The translations under genes and the position numbers were made by a program. A stretch of 64,000 nucleotides of DNA from Dehalococcoidales bacterium (GTDB taxonomy: Bacteria > Chloroflexota > Dehalococcoidia > Dehalococcoidales > UBA2162). The stretch spans positions 1 to 64,000 of the forward strand of contig JAFGCW010000066.1 of the NCBI GenBank assembly GCA_016932435.1. The letters run 5' to 3'. Below are positions 15,486 to 24,220 of this stretch, piece after piece (the first letter of the stretch is position 1; each line of letters opens with the position of its first letter). The notes below the pieces were generated by a model, which saw only the letters and a program-made list of their open reading frames with translations, made no database searches and was not told the DNA's origin.

Positions 15486-16973
15486 TTATCCGCCTATTAA
15501 CGCCGCTATCGGCGAAATTCCAATTTTCATCATATCGGTCATTATTGCCGGGTAAATACCGACAAGCATAATCAAAGCAACAAAGGCGAACATGTATACT
15601 TTTTCCAGTCCGTCCGCGTCTTTGACACCATCGAATTTCTCCAGAGGAGGTCCGTAGAAAGTCCTCTGTATCATCCATAGTATGTAACCTGCAGCCAGGA
15701 CCACTCCGATAACCGAGAGTATGGTGTATACCTGGATTCCGTTCACAATGCCGCTTGAAAAGCTGCCGGCGAAGGTGATGAATTCAGCAGCGAATCCGCT
15801 GGTTAACGGGAGACCGAGTGATCCGAGACCGGCTATTGAGAATATTACTCCTATAACGGGAACCTGCCTTGCCAGTCCACCAAGTTTTCGCAGATCACGT
15901 TCCTCGGTGTTGTGAATGGTAAGACCCGCCATGGCAAATAACAGACCGGTAAGTAAGCCATGACTCACCATTTGAAGGGCTGCACCCGTCATACTGACTT
16001 CGCCGAGGGCGAAAACGCCCAGCATTACCAGCCCCATGTGACTGACCGAACTGTATGCGATCAGTCGCTTGATATCGGTCTGTCTCAGGGTAATGGCTGC
16101 GCCGTATAAAATACTGATCACCGCCAGGACCAGAAATACCGGAGCGTACTCACGGGCCTGGTCCGGGAAGAAGCTGACTACCCGGATAATACCATAGCCG
16201 CCCATCTTGATCAGGGCGCCGGCCAGCATCACGCTTCCGGCAGTCGGAGCATCGGTATGGGCGTCCGGCAACCAGGTATGAACGGGAACGGTGGGGAGTT
16301 TTACGCAAAAGCCGATAATCATTAGCAGGAAGATGGCTGCCGGCGGCATCAGCGACTGAACCATGCCGAGCCCGCCTTTGGCGATCTCTATCATATTCAG
16401 GCTTCCGGTGGCGAAGTACATGCTGAGAATACCAGCCAGCATGAGCGCACTGCCGAAGAGTGTATATATAACGTACTTGATAGACGAGTATTCTTTTCTT
16501 CCCGAACCCCAGACGGAGATAAGGAAATACATTGGGATGATTTCTATTTCCCAGAAGATGAAGAACAGCAGCAGGTCGAGGGCGCAGAAGACTCCAAGAA
16601 TGCTCGATTCGAGAAGCAGAAGCCAGGCGAAATACTCGCGTACCCTTTTATGTTCCTTCCATGAAATCAGGACGACCATTAAGCCGAGGAACGCGGTAAG
16701 GAGTACCAGCGGCATACTCAGGCCGTCTACTCCGAGGTGATAGTGAGCGTTGATTGCCGGTATCCAGGAGACCATGTCCTGGAACTGGAACGCAGCCGCT
16801 CCTGCCGACCTGTCGAACAGGCAGAACGCGATGACAGCCAGGAGAAGCGATACTGAAGTAAAAGCCAGCGCGAGGTATTTGACCAGTTTCTCCCGGCCGC
16901 CGCCGAACAGGGCAATGAGTATGGACCCTGCTATCGGCAGAGCTATTATCCAGGTCAGATAACTACCGTCCAA
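15486..16973 (-). CDS. nuoM: NADH-quinone oxidoreductase subunit M
   Basis: A 495-residue polytopic proton-pumping subunit with about 14 TM helices. Family signatures include HYHLGVDGLSMPLVLLTAF, FFIFWEIEIIPMYFLISVWG with the conserved Glu, and LPDAHTDAPTAGSVMLAG. KRLIAYSSVSHMG carries the conserved Lys region. It starts at TTG behind GAGAGGG. It follows nuoL with 15 bases and precedes nuoN. Length is normal for the family. Confidence 0.95.
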   Translation of the reverse strand: MDGSYLTWIIALPIAGSILIALFGGGREKLVKYLALAFTSVSLLLAVIAFCLFDRSAGAAAFQFQDMVSWIPAINAHYHLGVDGLSMPLVLLTAFLGLMVVLISWKEHKRVREYFAWLLLLESSILGVFCALDLLLFFIFWEIEIIPMYFLISVWGSGRKEYSSIKYVIYTLFGSALMLAGILSMYFATGSLNMIEIAKGGLGMVQSLMPPAAIFLLMIIGFCVKLPTVPVHTWLPDAHTDAPTAGSVMLAGALIKMGGYGIIRVVSFFPDQAREYAPVFLVLAVISILYGAAITLRQTDIKRLIAYSSVSHMGLVMLGVFALGEVSMTGAALQMVSHGLLTGLLFAMAGLTIHNTEERDLRKLGGLARQVPVIGVIFSIAGLGSLGLPLTSGFAAEFITFAGSFSSGIVNGIQVYTILSVIGVVLAAGYILWMIQRTFYGPPLEKFDGVKDADGLEKVYMFAFVALIMLVGIYPAIMTDMMKIGISPIAALIGG

Positions 16974-16988
16974 CTATACCCTCTCCTT

Positions 16989-18941
16989 CTAAGTAAATAT
17001 AAACAGAACCAGGATTATTGCTATAACCCCTATTCCTATGCCGAGACCATACATCTGCAATTGGCCGGTCTGCACTTTTCCAAGTGCCTGACCTTCGGTT
17101 TGAGCTCCTTCGGCAATACCGTTTACCGTTCCATCGATGACATAGGTATCTATTTTCTGCATTCCCGCGAAAAGTCCGCCAATCAAGGCTTTCTTGACAA
17201 TAATATCCTGGTAGAGTTCGTCCATCCAGTACTTACGCAGGAATATCGTATAAAGCGGTTTGAACATGCTTCCTATCTTCTCGGCTGATACCCATTTCTT
17301 TTCATACATCGCCCAGGCAAGAACGATACCTGCTATTGCGGTTATAAGTGATATCCAGGGCAGTCCCTGTCCAAGCACGCCGAAGAAACCGGGAGCGTGG
17401 GCATGGTGTTCACCCATGAATTCGGCGAATCCACCGCCTGTACTCCATAGACCTGCTAAGACCGCCAGGGAGGCAAGGACAACCATCGGCAGCACCATAA
17501 CCCAGGGTGATTCATGAGGATGGCCATGAGCTTCCGGATCACCTCCCTTGTATTCCCCGTGGAAGGTAAGGAAAATGACGCGGAACATGTAGAATGCGGT
17601 CATAAAGACTGTAATCAATGCGAGAGTGAACAAAACCGGCTGGTTTTCAAGTGCTACTGCCAGTATTTCATCCTTGCTCCAGAAACCGGCCAGCGGCCAG
17701 ATCCCGGCCAGGCTTAATGAGGCAAAAAGGAATGTATAATATGTCCAGGGCATGATCTTACGCAGGCCGCCCATCAATCTCATATCGAACGTATGCGTGG
17801 CGTGATTTACACTGCCGGCGCCAAGGAATAAGAGCGCCTTGAAGAATGCGTGGGTAAACAGGTGGAATATACCAATTGCTGTAGCTGCCTTGGCAAGCTC
17901 TACCGTCGGCTCTCCGCCATGGGCGACTCCCAGACCGGCGGCACCAAGCCCGAGCATCATATATCCAAGCTGACTGACGGTGGAATAAGCAAGCACGCGT
18001 TTTATATCCGTGGCTACCAGTCCCATAGACGCGGCAAATATAGCGGTAAATGCTCCGATTATTGCTACCGTCGTCAACGCGGTGGTCGAATGGGCGAATA
18101 TCGGCAGGGTACGCGCTACCAGGAATACCCCGGCCGAGACCATTGTCGCCGAATGTATCAGGGCGCTGACGGGCGTGGGGCCTTCCATAGCGTCAGGCAG
18201 CCACACGTGCAGCGGGAACTGGGCTGACTTGCCGACAGCTCCGGAGAAAATACCGATCGCTGCCCAGGTGAGGGCTGTTCCGGCCAGGGCTCCGGCTCCG
18301 GCAAGGGCGTGAAGTTCACCGATATCGAATGTGCCGGTCTTGGCGAATATCAAAAGGATGCCGGCGAGGAAACCGAAATCGCCAAGCCTGGTGACTATAA
18401 AGGCTTTCTTGGCAGCATTCGCCGCTGAAGGGCGATGGTACCAGAAGCCGATAAGCAGGTAGGAGCAAAGCCCGACCATCTCCCAGAATACGAATATCAG
18501 CAGCAGGCTGTCCGCCATTACCACACCGAGCATCGACGCGGTGAACAGGGACATCCAGGCGTAATAACGGGAATACGTACCGTCGTTGATGCCGATATAG
18601 TGCGCCATGTAACCGAGGGAATAAATCTGTACCATAAGGCTGACAGTTGTCACCACCACAACCATTACGGCTGTCAGTGAATCGACCATCAGGCCTATGT
18701 TAATGGTAAAATCGTTTATCACAAGCCACTGGATGGGCGTCATGTGCAGTTCATGGTGGTCCGCGCCCAGTGTTTCGACCAGCGTCCAGAGTGATAAAAC
18801 CAGCGAGGTACCGATAGCCGCGATGGCTATGTAGCTGCCAAGTTTCGATTCTTTTTTAACGAACGGCTTAACCAGCAGCGATATTACCAGGAAGGATAAT
18901 ATCGGCAACAGGAGTATCAGCCATACTATCTGTTCAGGCAT
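16989..18941 (-). CDS. nuoL: NADH-quinone oxidoreductase subunit L
   Basis: A 650-residue distal membrane-arm subunit with about 16 TM helices, including the C-terminal lateral helix and extra TM that clamp the other antiporter-like subunits. Motifs visible include LLIFVFWEMVGLCSYLLIGF, GKSAQFPLHVWLPDAMEGPT and HSATMVSAGVFLVAR. DIKRVLAYSTVSQLGYMMLG carries the conserved Lys region. A His-rich loop (GHPHESP, EHHAHAPG) lies at about 475-520. The start overlaps the stop of the upstream DUF2007-like gene by one base, so it is translationally coupled. Confidence 0.96.
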   Translation of the reverse strand: MPEQIVWLILLLPILSFLVISLLVKPFVKKESKLGSYIAIAAIGTSLVLSLWTLVETLGADHHELHMTPIQWLVINDFTINIGLMVDSLTAVMVVVVTTVSLMVQIYSLGYMAHYIGINDGTYSRYYAWMSLFTASMLGVVMADSLLLIFVFWEMVGLCSYLLIGFWYHRPSAANAAKKAFIVTRLGDFGFLAGILLIFAKTGTFDIGELHALAGAGALAGTALTWAAIGIFSGAVGKSAQFPLHVWLPDAMEGPTPVSALIHSATMVSAGVFLVARTLPIFAHSTTALTTVAIIGAFTAIFAASMGLVATDIKRVLAYSTVSQLGYMMLGLGAAGLGVAHGGEPTVELAKAATAIGIFHLFTHAFFKALLFLGAGSVNHATHTFDMRLMGGLRKIMPWTYYTFLFASLSLAGIWPLAGFWSKDEILAVALENQPVLFTLALITVFMTAFYMFRVIFLTFHGEYKGGDPEAHGHPHESPWVMVLPMVVLASLAVLAGLWSTGGGFAEFMGEHHAHAPGFFGVLGQGLPWISLITAIAGIVLAWAMYEKKWVSAEKIGSMFKPLYTIFLRKYWMDELYQDIIVKKALIGGLFAGMQKIDTYVIDGTVNGIAEGAQTEGQALGKVQTGQLQMYGLGIGIGVIAIILVLFIFT

Positions 18942-19135
18942 TACAGCTTCCTCAAAATCTCTTCAATAACATGTTTTTTATCTTCAGGCACGTAGACATT
19001 GTAGGCGGCGAGCAGTGTCCCCACAGGCTTGTCTTCAGCAGGCAGTATAAGTGTCGGTATCCCTTCACCCTCGAAGAGTTCCTTCCATGTCTCGGCTATC
19101 ATCAGGTTTTTTGTTTTCTTTATTTCAGTCCACAT
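18941..19135 (-). CDS. DUF2007-like small protein embedded in the nuo operon
   Basis: A 64-residue soluble protein (MWTEIKKTKNLMIAETWKEL, then EGEGIPTLILPAEDK and a VPEDKKHVIEEILRKL tail). It has the beta-alpha-beta pattern of the DUF2007 'putative signal transducing protein' family (clues: AETWKELFEGEGIPTLIL and the VYVPEDKKHVIEEIL end). It sits between nuoK and nuoL, overlapping nuoL by one base. Complex I operons usually have nothing here. Its role is unknown. It may be an assembly or regulatory factor for complex I, which is inference from position. Confidence 0.8.
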   Translation of the reverse strand: MWTEIKKTKNLMIAETWKELFEGEGIPTLILPAEDKPVGTLLAAYNVYVPEDKKHVIEEILRKL

Positions 19136-19152
19136 TATATTAAGGAATCCCG

Positions 19153-19464
19153 TTATCCTTTCATAAGGTCGACATCCGTTGTATCGACCGTATCGCGATT
19201 GCGGAATATGGATATTACTATCGCCAGCCCCACCGCTGCTTCCGCGGCGGCGACGACTATTATGAATATGGCGAATATCTGCCCGGTTAATTCAGTTGGG
19301 GTGATATACCTTGAGAAGCCTACCATGGCAATATTAACCGAGTTTAACATTATTTCAACGCACATCAGGACGACCAGGGCGTTACGTTTTGTCAACGCAC
19401 CGAATAGTCCGATGGCGAATAATACCGCCGAAAGTACCAGATAATGTTCCAGGCCTATGGACAT
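19153..19464 (-). CDS. nuoK: NADH-quinone oxidoreductase subunit K
   Basis: A 103-residue protein with three TM helices, the usual size for NuoK/Nad4L. The conserved buried Glu lies in VVLMCVEIMLNSVNIA, and a second acidic or polar site lies in AAAEAAVGLAIV. It contributes to the E-channel of the membrane arm. Genes nuoJ and nuoK are separated by only 3 bases. Confidence 0.95.
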   Translation of the reverse strand: MSIGLEHYLVLSAVLFAIGLFGALTKRNALVVLMCVEIMLNSVNIAMVGFSRYITPTELTGQIFAIFIIVVAAAEAAVGLAIVISIFRNRDTVDTTDVDLMKG

Positions 19465-19467
19465 GCG

Positions 19468-19956
19468 TTACTTCTCCCTCACAAGTACGATCGCTCCCAG
19501 GACGGCTGCCAGTAATAAAGCCGCGGCAATCTCGATACCCAGGATAAAACCGTTATTACCCAGCATATTATCTGCAAGTGTTGCGGTAGTTGGTTCCATT
19601 GGAGGAGGAGTGGTCACCTGCCAGCTGGTGTTCAGCATGGCGTACAGGACGAGTCCTAGGAAAACCGCAACAATTATGAAAGCCGGTATTCTCAATTTAT
19701 TATTCAGATTACCCCGGTGAACCTCGCGGGTAAGCATTATTGCCAGAATTACCAGTATGGAAATACCGCCGACGTATACAAGAATCTGCACCGCTGCCAG
19801 GAAGTCGGCGCTGAGTGTGACATAAATTCCGGCAACCGTCAGGAGGCAGAGAATTAGGGAAAGCGCCGTGTGAAAGACATTCTTGAGGAATATTACGCCA
19901 AGGGCGGCTATCACACCGACCACAGCCAGTATCCAGAATGAAATATCGATTCCCAT
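19468..19956 (-). CDS. nuoJ: NADH-quinone oxidoreductase subunit J
   Basis: A 162-residue protein with five TM helices, at the short end for NuoJ. The family motif around VYVGGISILVILAIMLT is present (TM3, the helix that changes between pi-bulge and alpha forms in structures). Its start overlaps the nuoI stop by one base. It is a core membrane-arm subunit next to the quinone cavity. Confidence 0.94.
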   Translation of the reverse strand: MGIDISFWILAVVGVIAALGVIFLKNVFHTALSLILCLLTVAGIYVTLSADFLAAVQILVYVGGISILVILAIMLTREVHRGNLNNKLRIPAFIIVAVFLGLVLYAMLNTSWQVTTPPPMEPTTATLADNMLGNNGFILGIEIAAALLLAAVLGAIVLVREK

Positions 19957-20456
19957 TAGTCTTCCTCGGTTATCCTTTCGATCAGCAGTGTCTGCCTCGG
20001 GAGTTCCGCTTCAAGTTCGGGGTAGAAGTAGGCGCTGCGTTGCTTGTTGCCTGATTCAAGCATCATATCTTCTTTATTCTGTACCAGGTCGCCGCGCCGG
20101 TATTTCGAGCACTCATAGGCGGTACTGAAAAACAGGGCTTCATATGGGCATGATTCGACACAGAGTCCGCACTGAATACAATAACCGGTATCGACCTGGT
20201 ATTTTTCGACTTCATATTTATTATTCTCGAAGTTGGTAGAAGTTACTATCTCGATAACTCCCTGCGGACATGACTTGGCGCAGGTGCAGCAGCCGGTACA
20301 TTTCTGCCGGTCCCATACCAGCTCCTGGCCGCGGGTCCGGCGTGAGATGTTCAGTTTCTGATCCGGGTACTGCGTCACCGAAGGCCTTCGGAAGAAGTAT
20401 CCCAGCGTCACCGACAAGCCCTTCGCTATACCGAGTCCGTAGCGTTCAAACTTCAA
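19956..20456 (-). CDS. nuoI: NADH-quinone oxidoreductase subunit I (two 4Fe-4S clusters N6a/N6b)
   Basis: A 166-residue protein with two ferredoxin motifs, CTGCCTCAKSCPQG and CIQCGLCVESCPYEA. These ligate clusters N6a and N6b that carry electrons to NuoB. The N-terminal amphipathic helix (GLGIAKGLSVTLGYFFRRP) anchors it on the membrane arm. It starts at TTG and overlaps the nuoH 3' end by 11 bases. With nuoE, nuoF and nuoG absent, NuoI would be the electron entry end and could take electrons directly from ferredoxin. Confidence 0.95.
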   Translation of the reverse strand: MKFERYGLGIAKGLSVTLGYFFRRPSVTQYPDQKLNISRRTRGQELVWDRQKCTGCCTCAKSCPQGVIEIVTSTNFENNKYEVEKYQVDTGYCIQCGLCVESCPYEALFFSTAYECSKYRRGDLVQNKEDMMLESGNKQRSAYFYPELEAELPRQTLLIERITEED

Positions 20457-21570
20457 CTCTACCCCATCCTAACTTAAAGAATTTTTTCGACCAGAATAGT
20501 ATCAGTACTGCCGTCATGGCGAAATTTATAGGTATCATTACCCACAGCATGTCTTCCGGTAGTGCCAGTACCTCGATTGCAGTGATTACGAGATTTATCA
20601 TAGCCAGCGGCAGGAGGAATTTCCAGGCAAGCGCCATCATCTGGTCGATACGGACACGTGGTAATGTTGCCCAGAGCCAGACCATCACGAACCACACGAT
20701 AAGGGTTTTTATTATAAACCAGAGCCATTCGGGAAGAATAGGACCTCTCCATCCTGCCAGGAATATCGTGCTTATCAGGCAGGAGAGCAGGAACGCCTCG
20801 CCGTATTCCACAAGGTAAAAGAGGGCAAATTTGATCCCCGAATATTCAAGATGAAAGCCTGCTACAATCTCCTGATCGGCTTCCAACAGGTCGAATGGAG
20901 CGCGGCTGATTTCCGCAAGACCGGCGATAAAGAAAACCAGGAAACCAAGCGGTTGTAATAATATGAAAGGAATATCCTGAGCGATCACTATGTCATTTAG
21001 AGAAAGCGAACCGGCAATCAATATCACCGAGGCTATTGAAATCAATACCGGGAATTCGTAACTTACCACCGATGCTATAACACGCATGGCACTGATAAGA
21101 GAGTATTTGTTGCTGGAACCCCAGCCTGCCATAAACATACCGACAGTAGTAATAGAGCTTATGGCAACAACGTAAAGAACACCGATATTCAGATTAGCCA
21201 GCATTCCGCCGTTCGTGAATGGCATGACTGCGAAGACTACGAATACCGGTACAAGCGTTACGATCGGTGCCAGCCAGTATATCGGTTTATCGACAGCAGC
21301 CGGAGTGATTCCTTCCTTCAGTAGCACTTTTAATACATCCGCTAGCGCCTGTAGTAATCCGAAGGGGCCAGTCCTGTTCGGTCCAACGCGCGACTGCATT
21401 CTTCCTATCTCTCGACGGGCAATATAGATAAAGCCCATAACCATCAGGATAACAACGATGATGGTCACAAGGCTAAATAATATCCAGTGTCCCCAGAAGT
21501 TTCCCGGCCAGTCAGCCGGCAGAGTCTGGAGAGCAGCTGAAGTATTTATGACGGGTTCAATGATTGCCAT
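20446..21570 (-). CDS. nuoH: NADH-quinone oxidoreductase subunit H
   Basis: A 374-residue protein with eight to nine TM helices forming most of the quinone cavity. Hallmarks include REIGRMQSRVGPNRTGPFGL and the acidic loop AEISRAPFDLLEADQEIVAG, followed by FHLEYSG. The gene overlaps nuoD by one base and nuoI by 11 bases, giving a tightly coupled set. The N-terminus is a little longer than in E. coli. Confidence 0.96.
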   Translation of the reverse strand: MAIIEPVINTSAALQTLPADWPGNFWGHWILFSLVTIIVVILMVMGFIYIARREIGRMQSRVGPNRTGPFGLLQALADVLKVLLKEGITPAAVDKPIYWLAPIVTLVPVFVVFAVMPFTNGGMLANLNIGVLYVVAISSITTVGMFMAGWGSSNKYSLISAMRVIASVVSYEFPVLISIASVILIAGSLSLNDIVIAQDIPFILLQPLGFLVFFIAGLAEISRAPFDLLEADQEIVAGFHLEYSGIKFALFYLVEYGEAFLLSCLISTIFLAGWRGPILPEWLWFIIKTLIVWFVMVWLWATLPRVRIDQMMALAWKFLLPLAMINLVITAIEVLALPEDMLWVMIPINFAMTAVLILFWSKKFFKLGWGRVEV

Positions 21571-22673
21571 TATCTGTCAACCTCGCCTAAGCAGATGTCT
21601 ATACTACCGAATATTGTTACGAGATCTGCCAATTTCCATCCCAGTACCAGTTCTCGTATAACGGATATATTTATCAGACTGGTAGATCGTATGTGGCACC
21701 GATAGGGGGCAATGGAACCATCGGAAACCACATAGAAACCGAACTCTCCTTTAGGAGACTCGATACTACCATACGCTTCTCCGGCAGGAGGACGGAAAAA
21801 GTGAGGAGCATCGGCTTTTACCGGGCCCTCGGGTATCTGTTTAACGGCCTGTTCAAGAATTCGCAGGCTCTGCCGCATTTCCAGCATTCTTATACGATAA
21901 CGATCATACGAATCACCTGCATCACAGGTCGGAATGTCGAATTCAAAACGATCATATATCGAATACGGGTCTTCTTTCCGCAGATCCCAGGCGACTCCGC
22001 TTGCCCGGAGTACCGGTCCGGTAATACCATAGTCTATTGCCATTTCCGGCGACAGGATACCGACACCTTTAGCTCTCGCTAAAAGTATCTCATTATCCTT
22101 CAGGAACTTATCGAATGTATCGAATGCCAGCGGCAGTTGTTCGAGGAGTTTATTCAGGGCTGGAAGGAATTCAGGAGGGATGTCCTGACTTACTCCGCCG
22201 ATTCTCATGTAATTGTAGGTAAGACGCTGACCGCTGACCATTTCAAAAAGATCTACTATTTTTTCCCTCTCACGGTACATCTGGAGGAACGGGGTGTAGT
22301 ATGCGCCGTTATCGTTGAAGAAGGAGCCGACTGCGACCAGGTGATTGCAGATACGCTGCAATTCAGCCATGATAATTCTGATGTACTCGGCTCTTTCCGG
22401 TATCTCAATTCCGGCTAATTTCTCAACAGACAGGCAATAAGCGAGGTTATTGCTCATCGAAGAAATGTAGTCCAGCCGGTCGGTCAGTGGAATCACTCCT
22501 GTCCATGAACGCTGTTCGGCCAGTTTTTCGATACCGCGGTGCAGGTAACCGATAACCGGCTCCAAGTCAACTACTACCTCACCGTCAAGGGTCAGGCGCA
22601 TGCGGTACACGCCATGAGTGCTGGGGTGTACCGGGCCCATATTCATTACGAACGGTTCGGTTCTTATCACCAT
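21570..22673 (-). CDS. nuoD: NADH-quinone oxidoreductase subunit D (49-kDa)
   Basis: A 367-residue NiFe-hydrogenase-like subunit lining the quinone site. Conserved parts include NMGPVHPSTHGVYRM with the His pair region, VIGYLHRGIEKLAEQRSW and RICNHLVAVGSF. YGSIESPKGEFGFYVVSDG is also present. The NiFe ligand Cys of hydrogenases are absent, as expected. nuoC and nuoD are separate genes here, unlike the fused E. coli form. One-base overlaps on both sides indicate coupling. Confidence 0.96.
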   Translation of the reverse strand: MVIRTEPFVMNMGPVHPSTHGVYRMRLTLDGEVVVDLEPVIGYLHRGIEKLAEQRSWTGVIPLTDRLDYISSMSNNLAYCLSVEKLAGIEIPERAEYIRIIMAELQRICNHLVAVGSFFNDNGAYYTPFLQMYREREKIVDLFEMVSGQRLTYNYMRIGGVSQDIPPEFLPALNKLLEQLPLAFDTFDKFLKDNEILLARAKGVGILSPEMAIDYGITGPVLRASGVAWDLRKEDPYSIYDRFEFDIPTCDAGDSYDRYRIRMLEMRQSLRILEQAVKQIPEGPVKADAPHFFRPPAGEAYGSIESPKGEFGFYVVSDGSIAPYRCHIRSTSLINISVIRELVLGWKLADLVTIFGSIDICLGEVDR

Positions 22674-23113
22674 TACAGATAATCCTTACGCTGCGGATAT
22701 CCCTCGAATCCCTCCCAGAGGAACATACGCGTCATATTAGGATGGCCTTCAAACTGAATACCCATCAGGTCGTAAATTTCCCTTTCCTGGACATTTGCGG
22801 TTGAATACAGGTCGACGATCGAGGGAACCGACGGATTTTCTCTACCATAGCAGCGGGTTTTTATCACAATACTGTGATTATGCTGCAACGAAGTGAGTTG
22901 ATAAACCACCTCGAAGTAATCAAGGTAATCTACGGCGGTTATATAATTTATAAAGTTGAAATCAAGGTCAGGGTCTGTCTTTAGAGACGAGATGATGTCA
23001 GGAACAGCCTCTTTCTTGACGAGGATAAAACGATAATTAGATTCGGTAATGTCGGAAGCAAACCGCTGTTCAAGTTTAGCAGCTACTTCTTTTCCTGATA
23101 ATGCGACAGTCAT
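22673..23113 (-). CDS. nuoC: NADH-quinone oxidoreductase subunit C (30-kDa)
   Basis: A 146-residue protein of the 30-kDa family, which stabilises the junction of the hydrophilic and membrane arms. The signature near the C-terminus, VQEREIYDLMGIQFEGHPNM, and the ending LWEGFEGYPQRKDYL are clear. The N-terminus is short compared with long forms. It begins at ATG behind AAAAGGA, 18 bases after nuoB. Confidence 0.94.
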   Translation of the reverse strand: MTVALSGKEVAAKLEQRFASDITESNYRFILVKKEAVPDIISSLKTDPDLDFNFINYITAVDYLDYFEVVYQLTSLQHNHSIVIKTRCYGRENPSVPSIVDLYSTANVQEREIYDLMGIQFEGHPNMTRMFLWEGFEGYPQRKDYL

Positions 23114-23131
23114 TCCTTTTAACAGGCCTTC

Positions 23132-23725
23132 CTACGCAAAGTTCTTTATTTTCGCTATCTTTTCCTGTAACATCTGGATGCCCTGAATAAGTCCTTCCGG
23201 TCTGGGAGGGCATCCTGGTATATATACATCAACCGGGATTATTCGATTATATCCGGGAACGACATTGTACCCTGAGCGGAATATACCGCCACTGACAGCG
23301 CAAGCTCCCATGGCGATGACCCATTTCGGTTCAGGCATCTGGTTATATATTCTCCGTATATTCGGAGCATGTTTATACGTCAGTGTTCCGGCAGTAATCA
23401 TCAAGTCTGCCTGGCGTGGAGATGCACGGAGAATTTCCATACCGAAACGGGAAATATCGAAACGCGGACCCATTGCCGAGATAAATTCGAAGGCACAGCA
23501 TGCGGGGAAACAAAGCGAAACCCAGGGTGATGAGCGCCTGGCAAAGTTAAGTACCCAGTCTACTGTAGTAAGCAGTACATTCTGTTTCAGATCATCATCC
23601 AGCCACTCGTCGGGATCAGGAATCGCTACCTGGGTGTTTGCCTTGAGTTCCTCGATAGCCTGCCCCTCGTAACGGTTGATTTCATCATCGGGATATATAT
23701 ATTCAGTCGCTCTCTCTATTTCCAT
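23132..23725 (-). CDS. nuoB: NADH-quinone oxidoreductase subunit B (cluster N2)
   Basis: A 197-residue protein binding the terminal cluster N2. Ligand Cys are the tandem pair C76-C77 (FPACCAFE), C142 (AMGACAVSGG) and C172 (YIPGCPPRPEG). It has an N-terminal extension of about 40 residues rich in acidic residues before the conserved core, so it is longer than minimal NuoB. The start overlaps nuoA by 10 bases. Confidence 0.96.
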   Translation of the reverse strand: MEIERATEYIYPDDEINRYEGQAIEELKANTQVAIPDPDEWLDDDLKQNVLLTTVDWVLNFARRSSPWVSLCFPACCAFEFISAMGPRFDISRFGMEILRASPRQADLMITAGTLTYKHAPNIRRIYNQMPEPKWVIAMGACAVSGGIFRSGYNVVPGYNRIIPVDVYIPGCPPRPEGLIQGIQMLQEKIAKIKNFA

Positions 23726-24087
23726 TCAAGAACCTTCTTTCTCCAGGCATACATGTAACCGACAATAACGATAAGGAGGAGAACCAGTATCGCAATAAAA
23801 CCGGTAGTCCCCAGTCCTTTGAGGTTTGCAGCCCATGGATAGAGAAATACTACCAAAACATCAAGGGCTAAAAATACGAGTGCGTAAAAATAGAATCGGA
23901 AATTAAAACGTACCCAGGTTTTCCCGATTGTTTCCATACCGCACTCAAATGTAAGCAGCTTGAGCGCGTTTGGTTTGTGGGGGACGACTTTAATAAGTCT
24001 GAGAATAAGTGGGATAATTACGATAAGGGTAGCGAAACAGATAGAGAAAAATATATATAAACCGATGTAACCGTAATTATCCAGCAA
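23716..24087 (-). CDS. nuoA: NADH-quinone oxidoreductase subunit A
   Basis: A 123-residue protein with three TM helices and the family motif LLTFECGMETIGKTWVRFNF, followed by FYFYALVFLALDVLVVFLYP. It is the first gene of the operon. The start is TTG behind GGAGGGGAG, with a candidate promoter just upstream. It helps hold the quinone cavity loop with NuoD and NuoH. Confidence 0.95.
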   Translation of the reverse strand: MLDNYGYIGLYIFFSICFATLIVIIPLILRLIKVVPHKPNALKLLTFECGMETIGKTWVRFNFRFYFYALVFLALDVLVVFLYPWAANLKGLGTTGFIAILVLLLIVIVGYMYAWRKKVLEWK

Positions 24088-24123
24088 TTAAGACTCCCCT
24101 CCGGTGGAAAAATATCGGTTACA

Positions 24124-24152
24124 AGTATATCATCTAAATTTCAAAAAAACAA
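24124..24152 (-). promoter_or_regulatory. Candidate promoter of the nuo operon
   Basis: On the minus strand TTGTTT and TATACT are separated by exactly 17 nt. The -10 box lies about 36 bases before the nuoA TTG start. It faces the divergent candidate promoter of the methyltransferase gene. Confidence 0.5.
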
Positions 24153-24173
24153 GCGCAAAATTTTACATGGTTG

Positions 24174-24202
24174 TTGTCTAAATATTTCCCAATATATATA
24201 CT
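24174..24202 (+). promoter_or_regulatory. Candidate promoter of the methyltransferase gene
   Basis: TTGTCT and TATACT are separated by 17 nt. The distance to the TTG start is short, giving a leader of only about a dozen bases that would still contain the AGAGGGAAG ribosome site. Confidence 0.35.
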
Positions 24203-24220
24203 ACTTTTAGAGGGAAGATA

